Shown here in pieces: positions 44,911-54,217 of a stretch of DNA of 64,000 nucleotides. A program made the translations under genes and the position numbers. The DNA lies in contig CAVONS010000002.1 in NCBI GenBank assembly GCA_963697345.1, positions 1-64,000 of the forward strand. The letters are read 5' to 3'. Within the stretch, counting starts at the first letter, position 1. Every line of letters starts with the position of its first letter. The notes beneath the pieces are model-generated. The model made no database searches, was not told the DNA's origin, and saw only the letters and a list, made by a program, of their open reading frames with translations. The stretch is from Prado023 sp963697345. GTDB taxonomy: Bacteria; Actinomycetota; Actinomycetes; S36-B12; CAIYMF01.

Positions 44911-45948
44911 ATGAACCCACTGGCATATCTCACTGCCCTGGCCCTGCCCACGGCCGACGAACCGAGCCCTGCTCCCTCGGCGGTGGTCGACCCGCCCGAG
45001 CTGACCGGTGACATCACCGACGTCTCGTGGTGGTCAGATCTCCTCGTCGGACCTGTGCTGCGGACGGCCGTCATCATCATCGGCGCCCTGGTCCTGCGCT
45101 TCATCCTCTTCAAGGTCATCGACGGATTCATCCGTGGCCTCGAGTCCACTGTGGAGGACGAACTCCCCAAGGCCCAGCTCGAGGGTGAGGCGCGCGAGGT
45201 GATCGGTGAGGACCACCTGCGCGCCATGCGCAAGGTGAACCGGGCCAACACCCTGGGCGGGCTGATGAAGAACGTCGGTTCGGCACTGGTCATCGCCCTG
45301 GCCGTGGTCATGGTCCTTGCGGAGTGGGGCTTCAACATGGGCCCGCTGATCGCCGGTGCCGGTGTTCTTGGCCTGGCCTTCGGCTTCGGTGCGCAGACGT
45401 TGGTCTCGGACTTCCTCTCCGGGGTCTTCATGTTGCTCGAGGACCAGTACGGGGTGGGCGACATCATCGACATCGACGGCACCTCGGGCACGGTCGAGGA
45501 CGTCCAGCTGCGCGTCACCCGGCTGCGCTCGGTGGACGGTGTCGTCTGGTGGGTCCGCAACGGCGAGGTCACCAAGGTCGGCAACATGAGCCAGAACTGG
45601 TCGCGCACGGTCCTGGACATCGGCGTGGCCTACAGCGCCAGCATCCCGGAGGTCCGACGGCTGATGACTGAGGAGGCACTCACGCTGCACGCCGATCCCG
45701 AGTGGGGCCCCCTGCTGCTGGAGGAGCCTGAGGTGTGGGGCGTGGAATCACTGGGCAACGACTCCGTCGTGGTCCGTGCGGTGCTCAAGACCCAGCCCGG
45801 GCAGCAGTGGGGCGTGGCCCGGGAGTTGCGCGAGCGGATCAAGAACCGCTTCGACGCCGAGGGCGTGGAGATCCCGTTCCCCCAGCGCACGGTGTGGCTG
45901 CGCCAGGACAACCCCGAGGCCGTGGAATCGGCCACGCTCGCCAAGTGA
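44911..45948 (+). CDS. Small-conductance mechanosensitive channel (MscS family)
   Basis: The 345-residue membrane protein has three helices (about 45-60, 110-130, 140-160), the pore helix GAGVLGLAFGFGAQTLVSDFL and the beta domain GVGDIIDIDGTSGTVEDVQL. These are typical MscS features, releasing ions when the membrane is stretched. The C-terminal domain (VRRLMTEEALTLH to FPQRTVWLRQD) forms the cytoplasmic cage. Translation seems leaderless: TAGGCT sits seven bases before the ATG. A hairpin overlapping the stop codon is a candidate terminator. Confidence 0.9.
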   Translation: MNPLAYLTALALPTADEPSPAPSAVVDPPELTGDITDVSWWSDLLVGPVLRTAVIIIGALVLRFILFKVIDGFIRGLESTVEDELPKAQLEGEAREVIGEDHLRAMRKVNRANTLGGLMKNVGSALVIALAVVMVLAEWGFNMGPLIAGAGVLGLAFGFGAQTLVSDFLSGVFMLLEDQYGVGDIIDIDGTSGTVEDVQLRVTRLRSVDGVVWWVRNGEVTKVGNMSQNWSRTVLDIGVAYSASIPEVRRLMTEEALTLHADPEWGPLLLEEPEVWGVESLGNDSVVVRAVLKTQPGQQWGVARELRERIKNRFDAEGVEIPFPQRTVWLRQDNPEAVESATLAK

Positions 45949-45978
45949 TGTCAGGCATCCCCCGCGATGCCCGACATC
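45947..45978 (+). terminator. Hairpin at the mscS stop codon
   Basis: GATGTCAGGCATC (45947-45959) and GATGCCCGACATC (45966-45978) form an inverted repeat with 12 of 13 pairs and a 6-base loop, overlapping the TGA of mscS. A U-tract is lacking. Confidence 0.6.
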
Positions 45979-45981
45979 GTT

Positions 45982-46014
45982 GAGGTCCGCACGCCCTCCG
46001 GTTGTGCGGGCCTC
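45982..46014 (-). terminator. Hairpin between convergent mscS and the Nfn-like gene
   Basis: GAGGTCCGCAC (45982-45992) and GTGCGGGCCTC (46004-46014) pair over 11 positions with one mismatch. It lies between the convergent 3' ends and may stop transcription from the minus-strand operon. Confidence 0.55.
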
Positions 46015-46032
46015 TGCGCATCCGGGTCGAGA

Positions 46033-48885
46033 TCAGGCCAGCCCGTGCGCGGCGCGGCTGGCTGCCTCCTGGGCGCGGAACTGCCCGAACCGGGGCAGGA
46101 ACTTGTCCCAGTCGATGATGTGCGAGTCGATCTCGGGGCCGTCGATGCACGCGTGCTTGCGCACCATCTTGCCGTCGATGATCACGGGCACCATGCAGGC
46201 ACCACACATGCCTGTGGCGTCCACCATGATCGAGTTCAAGCTGGCCACGCAGGGGGTGCCGAACCGCATGCTCAGGTCGCTGACCGCGCGCATCATCATC
46301 GGTGGGCCGATCGTGATGACCTCGGCCACCCGCCGGCCCTCGCCGCGCTGGTTCGCCGCAAGCATCTCCTCGAGTGGCCCGGTCACGAAGCCCGGGACGC
46401 CGAAGGATCCGTCGTTGGTCGTGTAGATGACGTCGAGCTGGTCGCCGAACGCAGCCTGCAGCACCCCGATCCGCTCGTCGGTGCCCGTCCAGAACATGAG
46501 GTCCGCGCTGCGGAAGCCGGAGATCAGCGTGACGTGGTTGCCGGCCAGGAGGTGCTCGCGCATGATCGGGTAGACCGGCGGCAGCCCGAGGCCTCCGGCG
46601 GTGAACACGACCGTCTCCTGCGGGGCGTACCGGTGGATCTCACTGGGTCGTCCCAGTGGCCCGGCGATCCCCGTGAAGGCGTCACCGACGTCCATCTGGT
46701 TGATCTCCAGGCTGCTGGTGCCCATGCCCTGGACCACGAGGCAGATGGTGCCGGCGTCGGTGTCCCAGTCGGCCAGCGTCAGGGGGATGAGCTCGCCGTC
46801 GGGCCGCGGCAGGAGTCGGACGAACTGTCCGGCCTGCGCGGCGGCAGCGATGAGCGGGGAGTGGACCGTGAACTCCTCGATCCCGTCGGACAGGTGCGCC
46901 CGCGCCAGGATCCGCTGGGCAGTTGTGCCCAGCTCGGTGTACTCCAGCGCACGGGCGACCATGTCGCGGACGACGTCGGGTGCGAGGGCGGACTCACCGA
47001 GGATCTCGTTGGCTGCCGCGCGCCCGTCGCCGGCCGCCGCGATGGCCGTGGAGCCCCCGCGGGCCGCGTCGCCACCGGTGAAGACACCCTCGAGGGTGGT
47101 CTGCTGGGAACCGTCATGGTCCAGGACGATCGTGCCCCACTTGGACGTGTTCAGCCGGGGTTCGGAGTCCTTGATGATCGGGTTGGCGGCGTTGCCCAGG
47201 GCCATGATCACCAGGTCTGCGTGGATGGTCTCGGTGCGCCCTGTGCGGATCGGTCGACGACGTCCGGAGTCGTCGGGCTCGCCGAGCTCCATGATGTCGA
47301 GCGTGGCCGCCGTGACGAAGTTGGTCTTCTCGTCGCCGACGAACTCCGAGGGGGCGCACAGCTCGCGCAGGGCGATGCCCTCCTCGAGGGCGTGGTGCAG
47401 CTCCTCCACCCGGGCCGGCATCTCGGACTTCGTGCGCCGATAGACGATGGTGACGTTGCCCCCGAGCCGCTGCGCCGTGCGCGCGGCGTCCATCGCCGTG
47501 TTGCCACCGCCGATGACCAGGACCTCCTTGCCCTCCGTCTCGGGCAGGGGCGTCTCGTAGTCCGCGCGCAGGCCCTGCATGAGGTTGACCCGCGTCAGGA
47601 ACTCGTTGGCGCTCATGACGTTCACGAGGTGCTCGCCGGGCACGTTCATGAAGCGCGGCAGCCCCGCTCCGGTTCCCACGAAGATGCGGTGGAACCCGGC
47701 ATCGCGCAGGTCCTGCAGGGTGGCGGTCTTGCCGACCACGAAGTTCTGCACGAACCGGCCGCCGAGCAGGCGGATCTTTCCGACCACGTCGTCGATCAGG
47801 TCGTTGGGCAGCCGGAACTCCGGGATGCCGTAGCGCAGCACACCACCGAGGGCGTGGAAGGCCTCGAAGACGGTGACCGGGAAGCCCTCGGAGGCCAGCA
47901 GGTAGGCGTTGATGAGCCCGGATGGCCCGGATCCGACGATGGCCACCGGCGGCTTCGTCGCCGCGACCCACGGGTCGACGTGCGCAGCGAGCCTCGCGGC
48001 GTCGCCACCGGGGTTCACCAGCTTCTCGCGTTGCGGCAGGAACCACTCGAGCTGGCCGATGGCGATCGGCAGCTTGTTCTGGACGCACACGCCCTGGCAC
48101 TGCAGCTCCTGCGGGCAGACCCGCCCGGTGACGTCGGGCAGTGGGTTGCAGGACTCGATGAGGGCCAGCGCCTCACGGAACCGGCCGTTGCCCACCAGCT
48201 CGATCATCTCCGGGATGTGGATCTGGACCGGGCAGCCGCCGGTCGGTTCCTTGCAGTCGGACAGGAAGATGCCCAACTCGCAGGGCTTGTCCGAGCACTG
48301 CTTGTCGCGCATGGCCTCCAGCCACACGAGCAGGTCGATGTCCCGGGCGGTGTAGCCCAGGTTCATGTAGCCGAGGTAGCCCTGATTGACCAGGCCGAAG
48401 TCGTGGGCGCGGTCATCGGCACCGCGCACGTACGGCGGGATGCTGTTCCCGGCGGGCCAGTCCACCGAGAGCCCGTCGAACATCGGGTACTTGTCCGAGA
48501 GGTGGGCGTCGATCGCGCGGACGAACATCCGCTTCTTGCCCAGGGGCAGGTTCCAGAGGAAGCGCATGAGCACCGTGCTGCTGTCGTCCTCACGCAGCAG
48601 CGTCGACCAGAGGGTCCTGGTGAACTCGGCCCCGAGTTCGGGCTGGCCGAACTCCCATGCCACGGCGGCCATTCCCTCGGAGATGAACAGCTCGCGGAAG
48701 GCCCGCGGCTCAGTGAGCAGCCGGCGCTTCAGGAGGTCCAACTGGTGGTTGAACGACTCCACCGACTCGGTGTGCTCCAGCCCTTCGACCTGCGTTCGGC
48801 TGTCCGCCAGCGTGGTGCTGGCCTCGACGTAGCGATGTACGTCGTCCGGCCCGCCGGGCTGCGTGGTGGACTGGTCAGTGGTCAT
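46033..48885 (-). CDS. Single-chain Nfn/GltD-type NAD(P)-ferredoxin oxidoreductase
   Basis: The 950-residue protein fuses what are usually separate subunits. Residues 1 to about 190 have no domain I recognise. A GltD/NfnB-like N-terminal Fe-S domain follows, with CSDKPCELGIFLSDC (about 195-210), then CPVQIHIPEMI and the second Cys set CNPLPDVTGRVCPQELQCQGVC. Next come an FAD domain (VAIVGSGPSGL at about 313) and an NAD(P) domain (VLVIGGGNTAMDAA at about 453). The C-terminal third (about 660-950) is NfnA/SudB-like: ferredoxin-reductase folds and a [2Fe-2S] domain (TGMCGACMV at about 890, then KHACIDGPE). Nfn couples NADH, NADPH and ferredoxin. The overlapping upstream POR gene (ATGA) gives the likely ferredoxin source. 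Whether it bifurcates electrons cannot be judged. Confidence 0.83.
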   Translation of the reverse strand: MTTDQSTTQPGGPDDVHRYVEASTTLADSRTQVEGLEHTESVESFNHQLDLLKRRLLTEPRAFRELFISEGMAAVAWEFGQPELGAEFTRTLWSTLLREDDSSTVLMRFLWNLPLGKKRMFVRAIDAHLSDKYPMFDGLSVDWPAGNSIPPYVRGADDRAHDFGLVNQGYLGYMNLGYTARDIDLLVWLEAMRDKQCSDKPCELGIFLSDCKEPTGGCPVQIHIPEMIELVGNGRFREALALIESCNPLPDVTGRVCPQELQCQGVCVQNKLPIAIGQLEWFLPQREKLVNPGGDAARLAAHVDPWVAATKPPVAIVGSGPSGLINAYLLASEGFPVTVFEAFHALGGVLRYGIPEFRLPNDLIDDVVGKIRLLGGRFVQNFVVGKTATLQDLRDAGFHRIFVGTGAGLPRFMNVPGEHLVNVMSANEFLTRVNLMQGLRADYETPLPETEGKEVLVIGGGNTAMDAARTAQRLGGNVTIVYRRTKSEMPARVEELHHALEEGIALRELCAPSEFVGDEKTNFVTAATLDIMELGEPDDSGRRRPIRTGRTETIHADLVIMALGNAANPIIKDSEPRLNTSKWGTIVLDHDGSQQTTLEGVFTGGDAARGGSTAIAAAGDGRAAANEILGESALAPDVVRDMVARALEYTELGTTAQRILARAHLSDGIEEFTVHSPLIAAAAQAGQFVRLLPRPDGELIPLTLADWDTDAGTICLVVQGMGTSSLEINQMDVGDAFTGIAGPLGRPSEIHRYAPQETVVFTAGGLGLPPVYPIMREHLLAGNHVTLISGFRSADLMFWTGTDERIGVLQAAFGDQLDVIYTTNDGSFGVPGFVTGPLEEMLAANQRGEGRRVAEVITIGPPMMMRAVSDLSMRFGTPCVASLNSIMVDATGMCGACMVPVIIDGKMVRKHACIDGPEIDSHIIDWDKFLPRFGQFRAQEAASRAAHGLA

Positions 48886-51800
48886 CGGATGATCTCCGCA
48901 TCGCAGGTGGCCTTCACACGCTCGATCCGCTTGGCGATCTCCGGAGTCACCTCGACCTTCTCAGCGGCCCCGGGGATCATCCTGGCGATCTGTTGGGCTG
49001 CCCCATCGACGACGATGGTCGCCTTCTCGAAGAACTGCGGCAGCTCCTGGTAGCAGGTGCCGCAGTCGTTGCACAGGGGCTCGTCGGCCGGGTCGAGGAA
49101 GATCGGCCCGGGGATGGTTCCCACGGACGTTGCGGATGCAGCGGGCGCGGGTGCACCGGTCGAGGCTGCTCCCGAGGATCCCAGGCCGGATCCGAACCCG
49201 CTGGGCATCGCGCCCCCGGCCGGCGCCCGGCTCGAGGTGGCCAGGTCGGACATGGCCCGCGCGATGTCGTCCAGGGAGGACTCGCGGGCTGCGGTGGCCT
49301 GCTCGTAGGAGGCCTTGAGCTCCTCGAGGTCCGCTCGGTGCAGCGCGGTGAGCTGCCCCTCGTGAACCCCGGACAGGTACTGCAGCGTCTGCCAGTAGCG
49401 CCGCCGGTCCTCGACAAGGGCCACGACGGAGTCCGAGCACGCCACCTTGATCAGTCGGCGTTCGGCGTCGGTGGCGTAGATGAAGGGCATGCGGTTGCCA
49501 CGCTGCGCGACCGGCAGCTCCACGTACTCCTCGATCGGGACTGCGTCAGCCTCCTGCTCAGGATCGAGGCGGGAGAACTGCTTGGAGAACCGGACCTCGC
49601 CGAGGGCGAACACGGCCGGGGTCAGTGGCGTGGCCATCAGCTGGACCTGGCCGGAGTCGTCGACGTACTCCAGCGTGCTGGTCGTCCAGGTCTTGTCCAC
49701 ATCTGGGTTGCCATCCAGGGAGAACCAGTCGTGCAACGTGGAGCCGCGGCGCGGGTCGTGGACGAACAGCGGGTGCATCCGGCTCTCCACGGCCAGTCGG
49801 GCGCGGGCGTTCGACGAGGCCTCCGGGATCCCGTGCTCGGACCCGCACGGGGTGTAGACGTCCATCACTGCGGCCGCCGGGTACTCGATCATCTGCATCG
49901 TGGCGGCCATGAAGTGCCCGTGCATGGCAGTCGACGTGGCGCAGGCGAACACGTTCGGGTGGAACGACGCCAGCAGGCCCAGCTCCTTGCGCGACTCGTG
50001 CTTGCCGTGGTGCGCCCCGCCGAATCGGGCAAGGTCGGAGTCCTGCCCGGTGTAGCTCGAGGTCGAGGCCTGTCCGCCGGTGTTGGAGTACGCACCCGAG
50101 TTCAGCACGAGGGCCTTGATCGGGGTGTCGCTGGCCAGGACGCGCGACAGCGCGCCGAAGCCGATGTCGTAGGTGGCGCCGTCGCCACCGATCGTCATGA
50201 CGGTCGGCAGGAGGTGCATCTCCTCGGGGGTGAACTGCTCCCAGGACAGCATCCGCAGCTCGAGCTCGTGGGCGTCGTCATCGTAGGCGTCGGCGAGCTC
50301 GAGCTCGGCCAGGCGCATGGCGCGCACGTCGGGGGCCGTCTGCGCCGAGATCCCCTCAAAGATCCCCTTCGCCAGCGGCGAGGAGTCCTGGAACAGGCTG
50401 TTGACCCACGGGTCCAGGTAGGAGTTGTACGGCATCGTCGAGGCGTAGACACTGCTGCAGCCGGTGGCGTTGGCGATCACGATCGGCGCCGGTCCGTTGC
50501 CGGTCGGGCCGCCCTCGTAGAGGTACAGCCGCTTCTCGAGGGTGGCCATGATCGACTCGATCCGGGCGATGCGCTGGTCGTCGGCGGGATCGTCGGTTGC
50601 CTGCAGGGCCTCGAGCTTGGCCTCCAGTCGCGCGGTCAGCGTCTCGAGCTGGCGCATGTGGGCGCGGCGACGCTCGTCGCCGACTGCATGGCTCGTGGCC
50701 ATGACCAGGCGGATGGCCGTGACCTCACCACATCCGCGGCAGGCGCCGTGCCCGCCGGAGGTGGAGTAGAAGTTCGGACGCTCCAGCATGAGCCGCTTGA
50801 GCTCGCCGTCCTCGCCGATAGCTCCCTGCGAGAACCGCTTGGGGGTCTCGGGGAGGGCTGCGGAGAACTCGAAGCGCGCCTGCAGGTCCTCCAGCACGCT
50901 CTCGTCCTGGTCCAGGGGGGTCAGGGCGCCGGGTCCGCAGACCTCGATGCACTCCAGGCACCCGGTGCACTTCCACGGGTCGATCGTGGCTGCGAACAGA
51001 CCGCCGGTGCCCGGAGTCGCCTTCTCCATCGAGTCGAAGAACGGCCGGGTGCGCGCCACGGGGTAGGCCGCCAGCTTCGTGACCATCGCGTTGAGGTTGC
51101 GCCGCAGGGAGGGGTTGTCGACGTCCAACGCAGCCACCGCTGCCGCGACCACCTCGGGGAAGGCGGGAGCAGCCTTGTCCGCGCGGTAGGCCTCGCGGAC
51201 CTTCTCGGCGACCGGGTAGACGTTGCCGCGCAGGGCCTCGCGCTGTGGCTCGGTGACGTCGAGGTCCTTGATCGCTGCCAGAAGCAGGTCGTGGATCTCG
51301 TGGACGGTGTTGGGGATGGCCGCGTCCGGGCAGACCAGTGCGCACTCCATGCACCCGGTGCACACCTCGGCATGGAACTCCGGCACCGTGCGGCGGAACA
51401 GGCCCTTGTCCTTGGCCGATGCGGTGCCCGCCGGCATGAACAGCCCGGTGCCCGGCATCACGGGAGCCTCGCCGATGGTGCCCTCACGGAAGGGGCGTGC
51501 CACGAGGTCCTCGTAGTAGGCGGGGTCGAACAGGGCGCTCGCACCGGTCGAGCTGCCGCACATGTCCGCGGATGTCGAGATGCTGTGCAGGACCATGGCG
51601 GGGTTGGCCTCGTCGATCGCCAGGAAGGCTGGCGCGTCGTAGTCGACCTTGTGCGTGGCCGCGATGCCCTCGCGGATCACGGCCATGTTGCCCTCGACGA
51701 CCTTCGTGCCCTTGCCGCCGAACTTCTTCGTGATCTGGGCCTGGACCTTGGCCAGGATCGCCTCCTGCGACGCGCCGGCCGACACCCGGTCGACGTGTCC

Positions 51801-53915
51801 GGCCACCGCGCCGATGAAGGCGATGCCCATCATGCGGGTCTCGAGGTCCGAGGTCGGGGCGTGCCGCTTGGCGACGCTGAAGGCATCGACGACCAGGAAG
51901 TTGATGGTGCGCTCCCGGATGGCCCGCCGGGCGTAGCGCGGCAGTTCGCGCCAGACGTCCTCGGGGCCGAGGTCGGACTGCAGGATGAACGTGCCACCCT
52001 GCACCAGGCCCTTGAGCGGGTTGGTGTGGATGAAGGCGCGGTGATCCGGGGAGATCACGACCTCGACGTCCTCGAGCTCGGCGTTGGTGATCAGGACCGG
52101 CTCGGGGCTCAGCGTGATGTAGTAGTTGGTCGGCGCGCCGCTCTTCTCCGAGCCGTACTTCGGCGCGGACTTGGAGTGCATCCCGAGCACGCCGGCCAGG
52201 ATGTCGGTCAGCAGCTTCCCGGTCGCGATCGTGCCGTAGCCGCCCACGGAGTGGAACCGGATGCGCATCGCGGACTCGGGCAGCAGCACCGGGTTCGGCT
52301 GTGTCTGCAGCGCCATCATCTCGGTCTCCGGGTACGCCGCGCGCATGCGCTCCTGGAGGATCGCCATGGCAGGGGAGGCGTCGGTGCTGAAGAACTGGGA
52401 GCCCAGATAGACCAGCGGGGCGGAGTTGCCGTCGACCATGTTCTGGAACGCGGCGATGAGGTGGCGGGGCTGCACGTCGTGGCCACCGAGGCCGAAGATG
52501 GCCGTGGTCAGCCGGGGGGTCGCGGACAAGCCGGGGATCCCGTCGTACTGGACGGCGCCGTCAGGTCCGGGTTCGGCGTTGGCGCGGGCCTTGAACAGTG
52601 CCGAGGTGACGAGGCTGGTGAGCGCGGTCTGGTCCGAGCGTTCGAGGACCGTGACCGCCTTCGCCCCGGACAGCGCTGCGATCAGCTCAGCCTCGGGGAA
52701 CGGCTGCAGGAGCTTGACCGAGACCACACCGACCTTCATGCCCTGCGCGCGCAGGTGGGGCAGGACCGCGCGGACGTCGTCGGTGATCGAGCCGAGGCCG
52801 ACCATGATGTAGTCGGCGTCGTCGCAGTCGTAGGTGAGCACGGGGGAGTAGGAGCGCCCCGTGAGCTCGGAGTACTCGTCCATCGCCTGACGCACCAGGG
52901 CCGGCACGGCATTGGCGAAGTGCGTGCGGTGGTCGACTGCACCCGCCTGGAAGTCGGGCTGGTTCTGCACAGGCCCCGTGAGGCCGGGGTTGTTCACGTC
53001 GACGAGCGCGGGCACCATCTGGCGCGTGCCCTTCTCCAGGGAGTTCAGCCACTGGCGACGCCATTGGCCATGCAGCTCCTCGGGAACCCAGGCCAGGGTC
53101 TCGGCGATCAGGTCCCCTGCGTTGTCGGACTCGACCTTCTCGGAGTTCTGGGCAAGGTGTGCCTGCAGCTCGACGAGGTCGCCGGGGCGTAGGTCGTCGC
53201 GGTGCCGGTCGAGGTACTGGGTCAGCTGGGCGACACGACCCTTGGCGCCGAAGAGCAGGTCCTGGGCGACGGTCGGCGACTTGATCCGACCGGCGGGATC
53301 GCCGAGGTACTCGCGCAGCAGCTCCGGCTCGGGCATGAGCGCCTCGCTGAGCATGTGGCTGGTGGAGAACCCATCCATCGAGTTGGCCACGGGGATCAGC
53401 GAGAGGGCGGAGGTCCGGTAGGAGATCGCGGCGAGGTCAGCGGCCTCCTGGGGGTTCGAGCCGAACAGGATCGTGTAGCCGGCGGAGAGCAGGGCGTAGA
53501 CATCGTCGTGCCCGGCCATGACGTTCAGCGAGTGCTTGGAGACCACGCGGGCGGCGACCTGGAGGACGAAGCCGCCGGTCTTCTTGCCGACTGTGACGTA
53601 GTGCGACTCCATCGCGTAGAGGATCCCCTGGCTGGAGGATGCGTTGGAGATGAACTGCCCGCCGGTCAGGGCTGCACCGAGCGCCCCGCTCTGTGCTGAG
53701 TGCTCGCCCTCGGGCTCGAAGAAGAACGGGTGCTTGCCCCACACGTTCACCCCGCCCTCAGCCCGGGCCGCCTCGAACAGCTCGGAGATCTCGGTGGACG
53801 GGGTGATCGGGTACCCGATGACGCCACCACAGACGTGGCTCATCACGTGGGCGATCGAGCCGTTGCCGTTGATGACGGTGGGAATACCCGGGAAGCGGGG
53901 CTGCTGGTCAGTCAT
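48882..53915 (-). CDS. Oversized one-chain pyruvate(2-oxoacid):ferredoxin oxidoreductase
   Basis: The 1677-residue protein is longer than usual NifJ (about 1,170-1,200 residues). It has the POR N-terminal domain (INGNGSIAHVMSHVCGG, IGYPITPSTEISELF), a gamma-type domain (FHSVGGYGTIATGKLL), and two [4Fe-4S] ferredoxin sets (CTGCMECALVCPDAAIP at about 850; CTGCLECIEVCGPGAL at about 982). The thiamine-diphosphate domain follows: GHGACRGCGE (about 1055), NATGCSSVYASTMPYNSY and IGGDGATYDIGFG (about 1240). The last about 120 residues add a Gly/Ala/Pro linker and a further Cys motif CNDCGTCYQEL, unlike standard NifJ. It would oxidise pyruvate or another 2-oxoacid to acyl-CoA + CO2, reducing ferredoxin. 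It is the first gene of an operon with the Nfn-like gene. Confidence 0.9.
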   Translation of the reverse strand: MTDQQPRFPGIPTVINGNGSIAHVMSHVCGGVIGYPITPSTEISELFEAARAEGGVNVWGKHPFFFEPEGEHSAQSGALGAALTGGQFISNASSSQGILYAMESHYVTVGKKTGGFVLQVAARVVSKHSLNVMAGHDDVYALLSAGYTILFGSNPQEAADLAAISYRTSALSLIPVANSMDGFSTSHMLSEALMPEPELLREYLGDPAGRIKSPTVAQDLLFGAKGRVAQLTQYLDRHRDDLRPGDLVELQAHLAQNSEKVESDNAGDLIAETLAWVPEELHGQWRRQWLNSLEKGTRQMVPALVDVNNPGLTGPVQNQPDFQAGAVDHRTHFANAVPALVRQAMDEYSELTGRSYSPVLTYDCDDADYIMVGLGSITDDVRAVLPHLRAQGMKVGVVSVKLLQPFPEAELIAALSGAKAVTVLERSDQTALTSLVTSALFKARANAEPGPDGAVQYDGIPGLSATPRLTTAIFGLGGHDVQPRHLIAAFQNMVDGNSAPLVYLGSQFFSTDASPAMAILQERMRAAYPETEMMALQTQPNPVLLPESAMRIRFHSVGGYGTIATGKLLTDILAGVLGMHSKSAPKYGSEKSGAPTNYYITLSPEPVLITNAELEDVEVVISPDHRAFIHTNPLKGLVQGGTFILQSDLGPEDVWRELPRYARRAIRERTINFLVVDAFSVAKRHAPTSDLETRMMGIAFIGAVAGHVDRVSAGASQEAILAKVQAQITKKFGGKGTKVVEGNMAVIREGIAATHKVDYDAPAFLAIDEANPAMVLHSISTSADMCGSSTGASALFDPAYYEDLVARPFREGTIGEAPVMPGTGLFMPAGTASAKDKGLFRRTVPEFHAEVCTGCMECALVCPDAAIPNTVHEIHDLLLAAIKDLDVTEPQREALRGNVYPVAEKVREAYRADKAAPAFPEVVAAAVAALDVDNPSLRRNLNAMVTKLAAYPVARTRPFFDSMEKATPGTGGLFAATIDPWKCTGCLECIEVCGPGALTPLDQDESVLEDLQARFEFSAALPETPKRFSQGAIGEDGELKRLMLERPNFYSTSGGHGACRGCGEVTAIRLVMATSHAVGDERRRAHMRQLETLTARLEAKLEALQATDDPADDQRIARIESIMATLEKRLYLYEGGPTGNGPAPIVIANATGCSSVYASTMPYNSYLDPWVNSLFQDSSPLAKGIFEGISAQTAPDVRAMRLAELELADAYDDDAHELELRMLSWEQFTPEEMHLLPTVMTIGGDGATYDIGFGALSRVLASDTPIKALVLNSGAYSNTGGQASTSSYTGQDSDLARFGGAHHGKHESRKELGLLASFHPNVFACATSTAMHGHFMAATMQMIEYPAAAVMDVYTPCGSEHGIPEASSNARARLAVESRMHPLFVHDPRRGSTLHDWFSLDGNPDVDKTWTTSTLEYVDDSGQVQLMATPLTPAVFALGEVRFSKQFSRLDPEQEADAVPIEEYVELPVAQRGNRMPFIYATDAERRLIKVACSDSVVALVEDRRRYWQTLQYLSGVHEGQLTALHRADLEELKASYEQATAARESSLDDIARAMSDLATSSRAPAGGAMPSGFGSGLGSSGAASTGAPAPAASATSVGTIPGPIFLDPADEPLCNDCGTCYQELPQFFEKATIVVDGAAQQIARMIPGAAEKVEVTPEIAKRIERVKATCDAEIIR

Positions 53916-54217
53916 GAGGCCAATCCGTGGCTGCGAGGGATGGGGCAGGGCAAGCCGGACCGACGGGCGACGAGGGCCCTGGCCGGAGCGGGGGAGTGGT
54001 CCGCCGGGGCAGCCGTGCAGCAGGCGGGAACAATCTCGTTCGCGCGCTGGTCCATGACACACCTCACATCGGGCGGGTGCCGCCAGAGTAACCCCGCGAC
54101 CTGCCCCTCCCGTGTGACGATCGTCCCGACCTCGACCTCCCAAGGACCCCCAGGTGCACCTTCCGGCGCTGCGGGCCTGCGGCGAGTCCGTGGGCGCAGC
54201 TGGGGCCGGCCGCGGTG
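53916..54217. other. 302-base gap upstream of the POR operon
   Basis: No gene or RNA is recognised here. The gap must hold the promoter of the minus-strand POR/Nfn operon. A weak GAAC-N6-GTTC inverted repeat (54027-54040) is the only visible symmetry. Confidence 0.4.

Noticed and set aside
45967..49053. A 1,028-residue open frame on the plus strand
   Set aside because: It is antisense to the Nfn-like gene, whose motifs and Cys clusters are unambiguous.
48993..53192. A 1,399-residue open frame on the plus strand
   Set aside because: It is antisense to the POR gene, has an Arg/Gly/His-rich low-quality composition and no domain; high GC creates such shadow frames.
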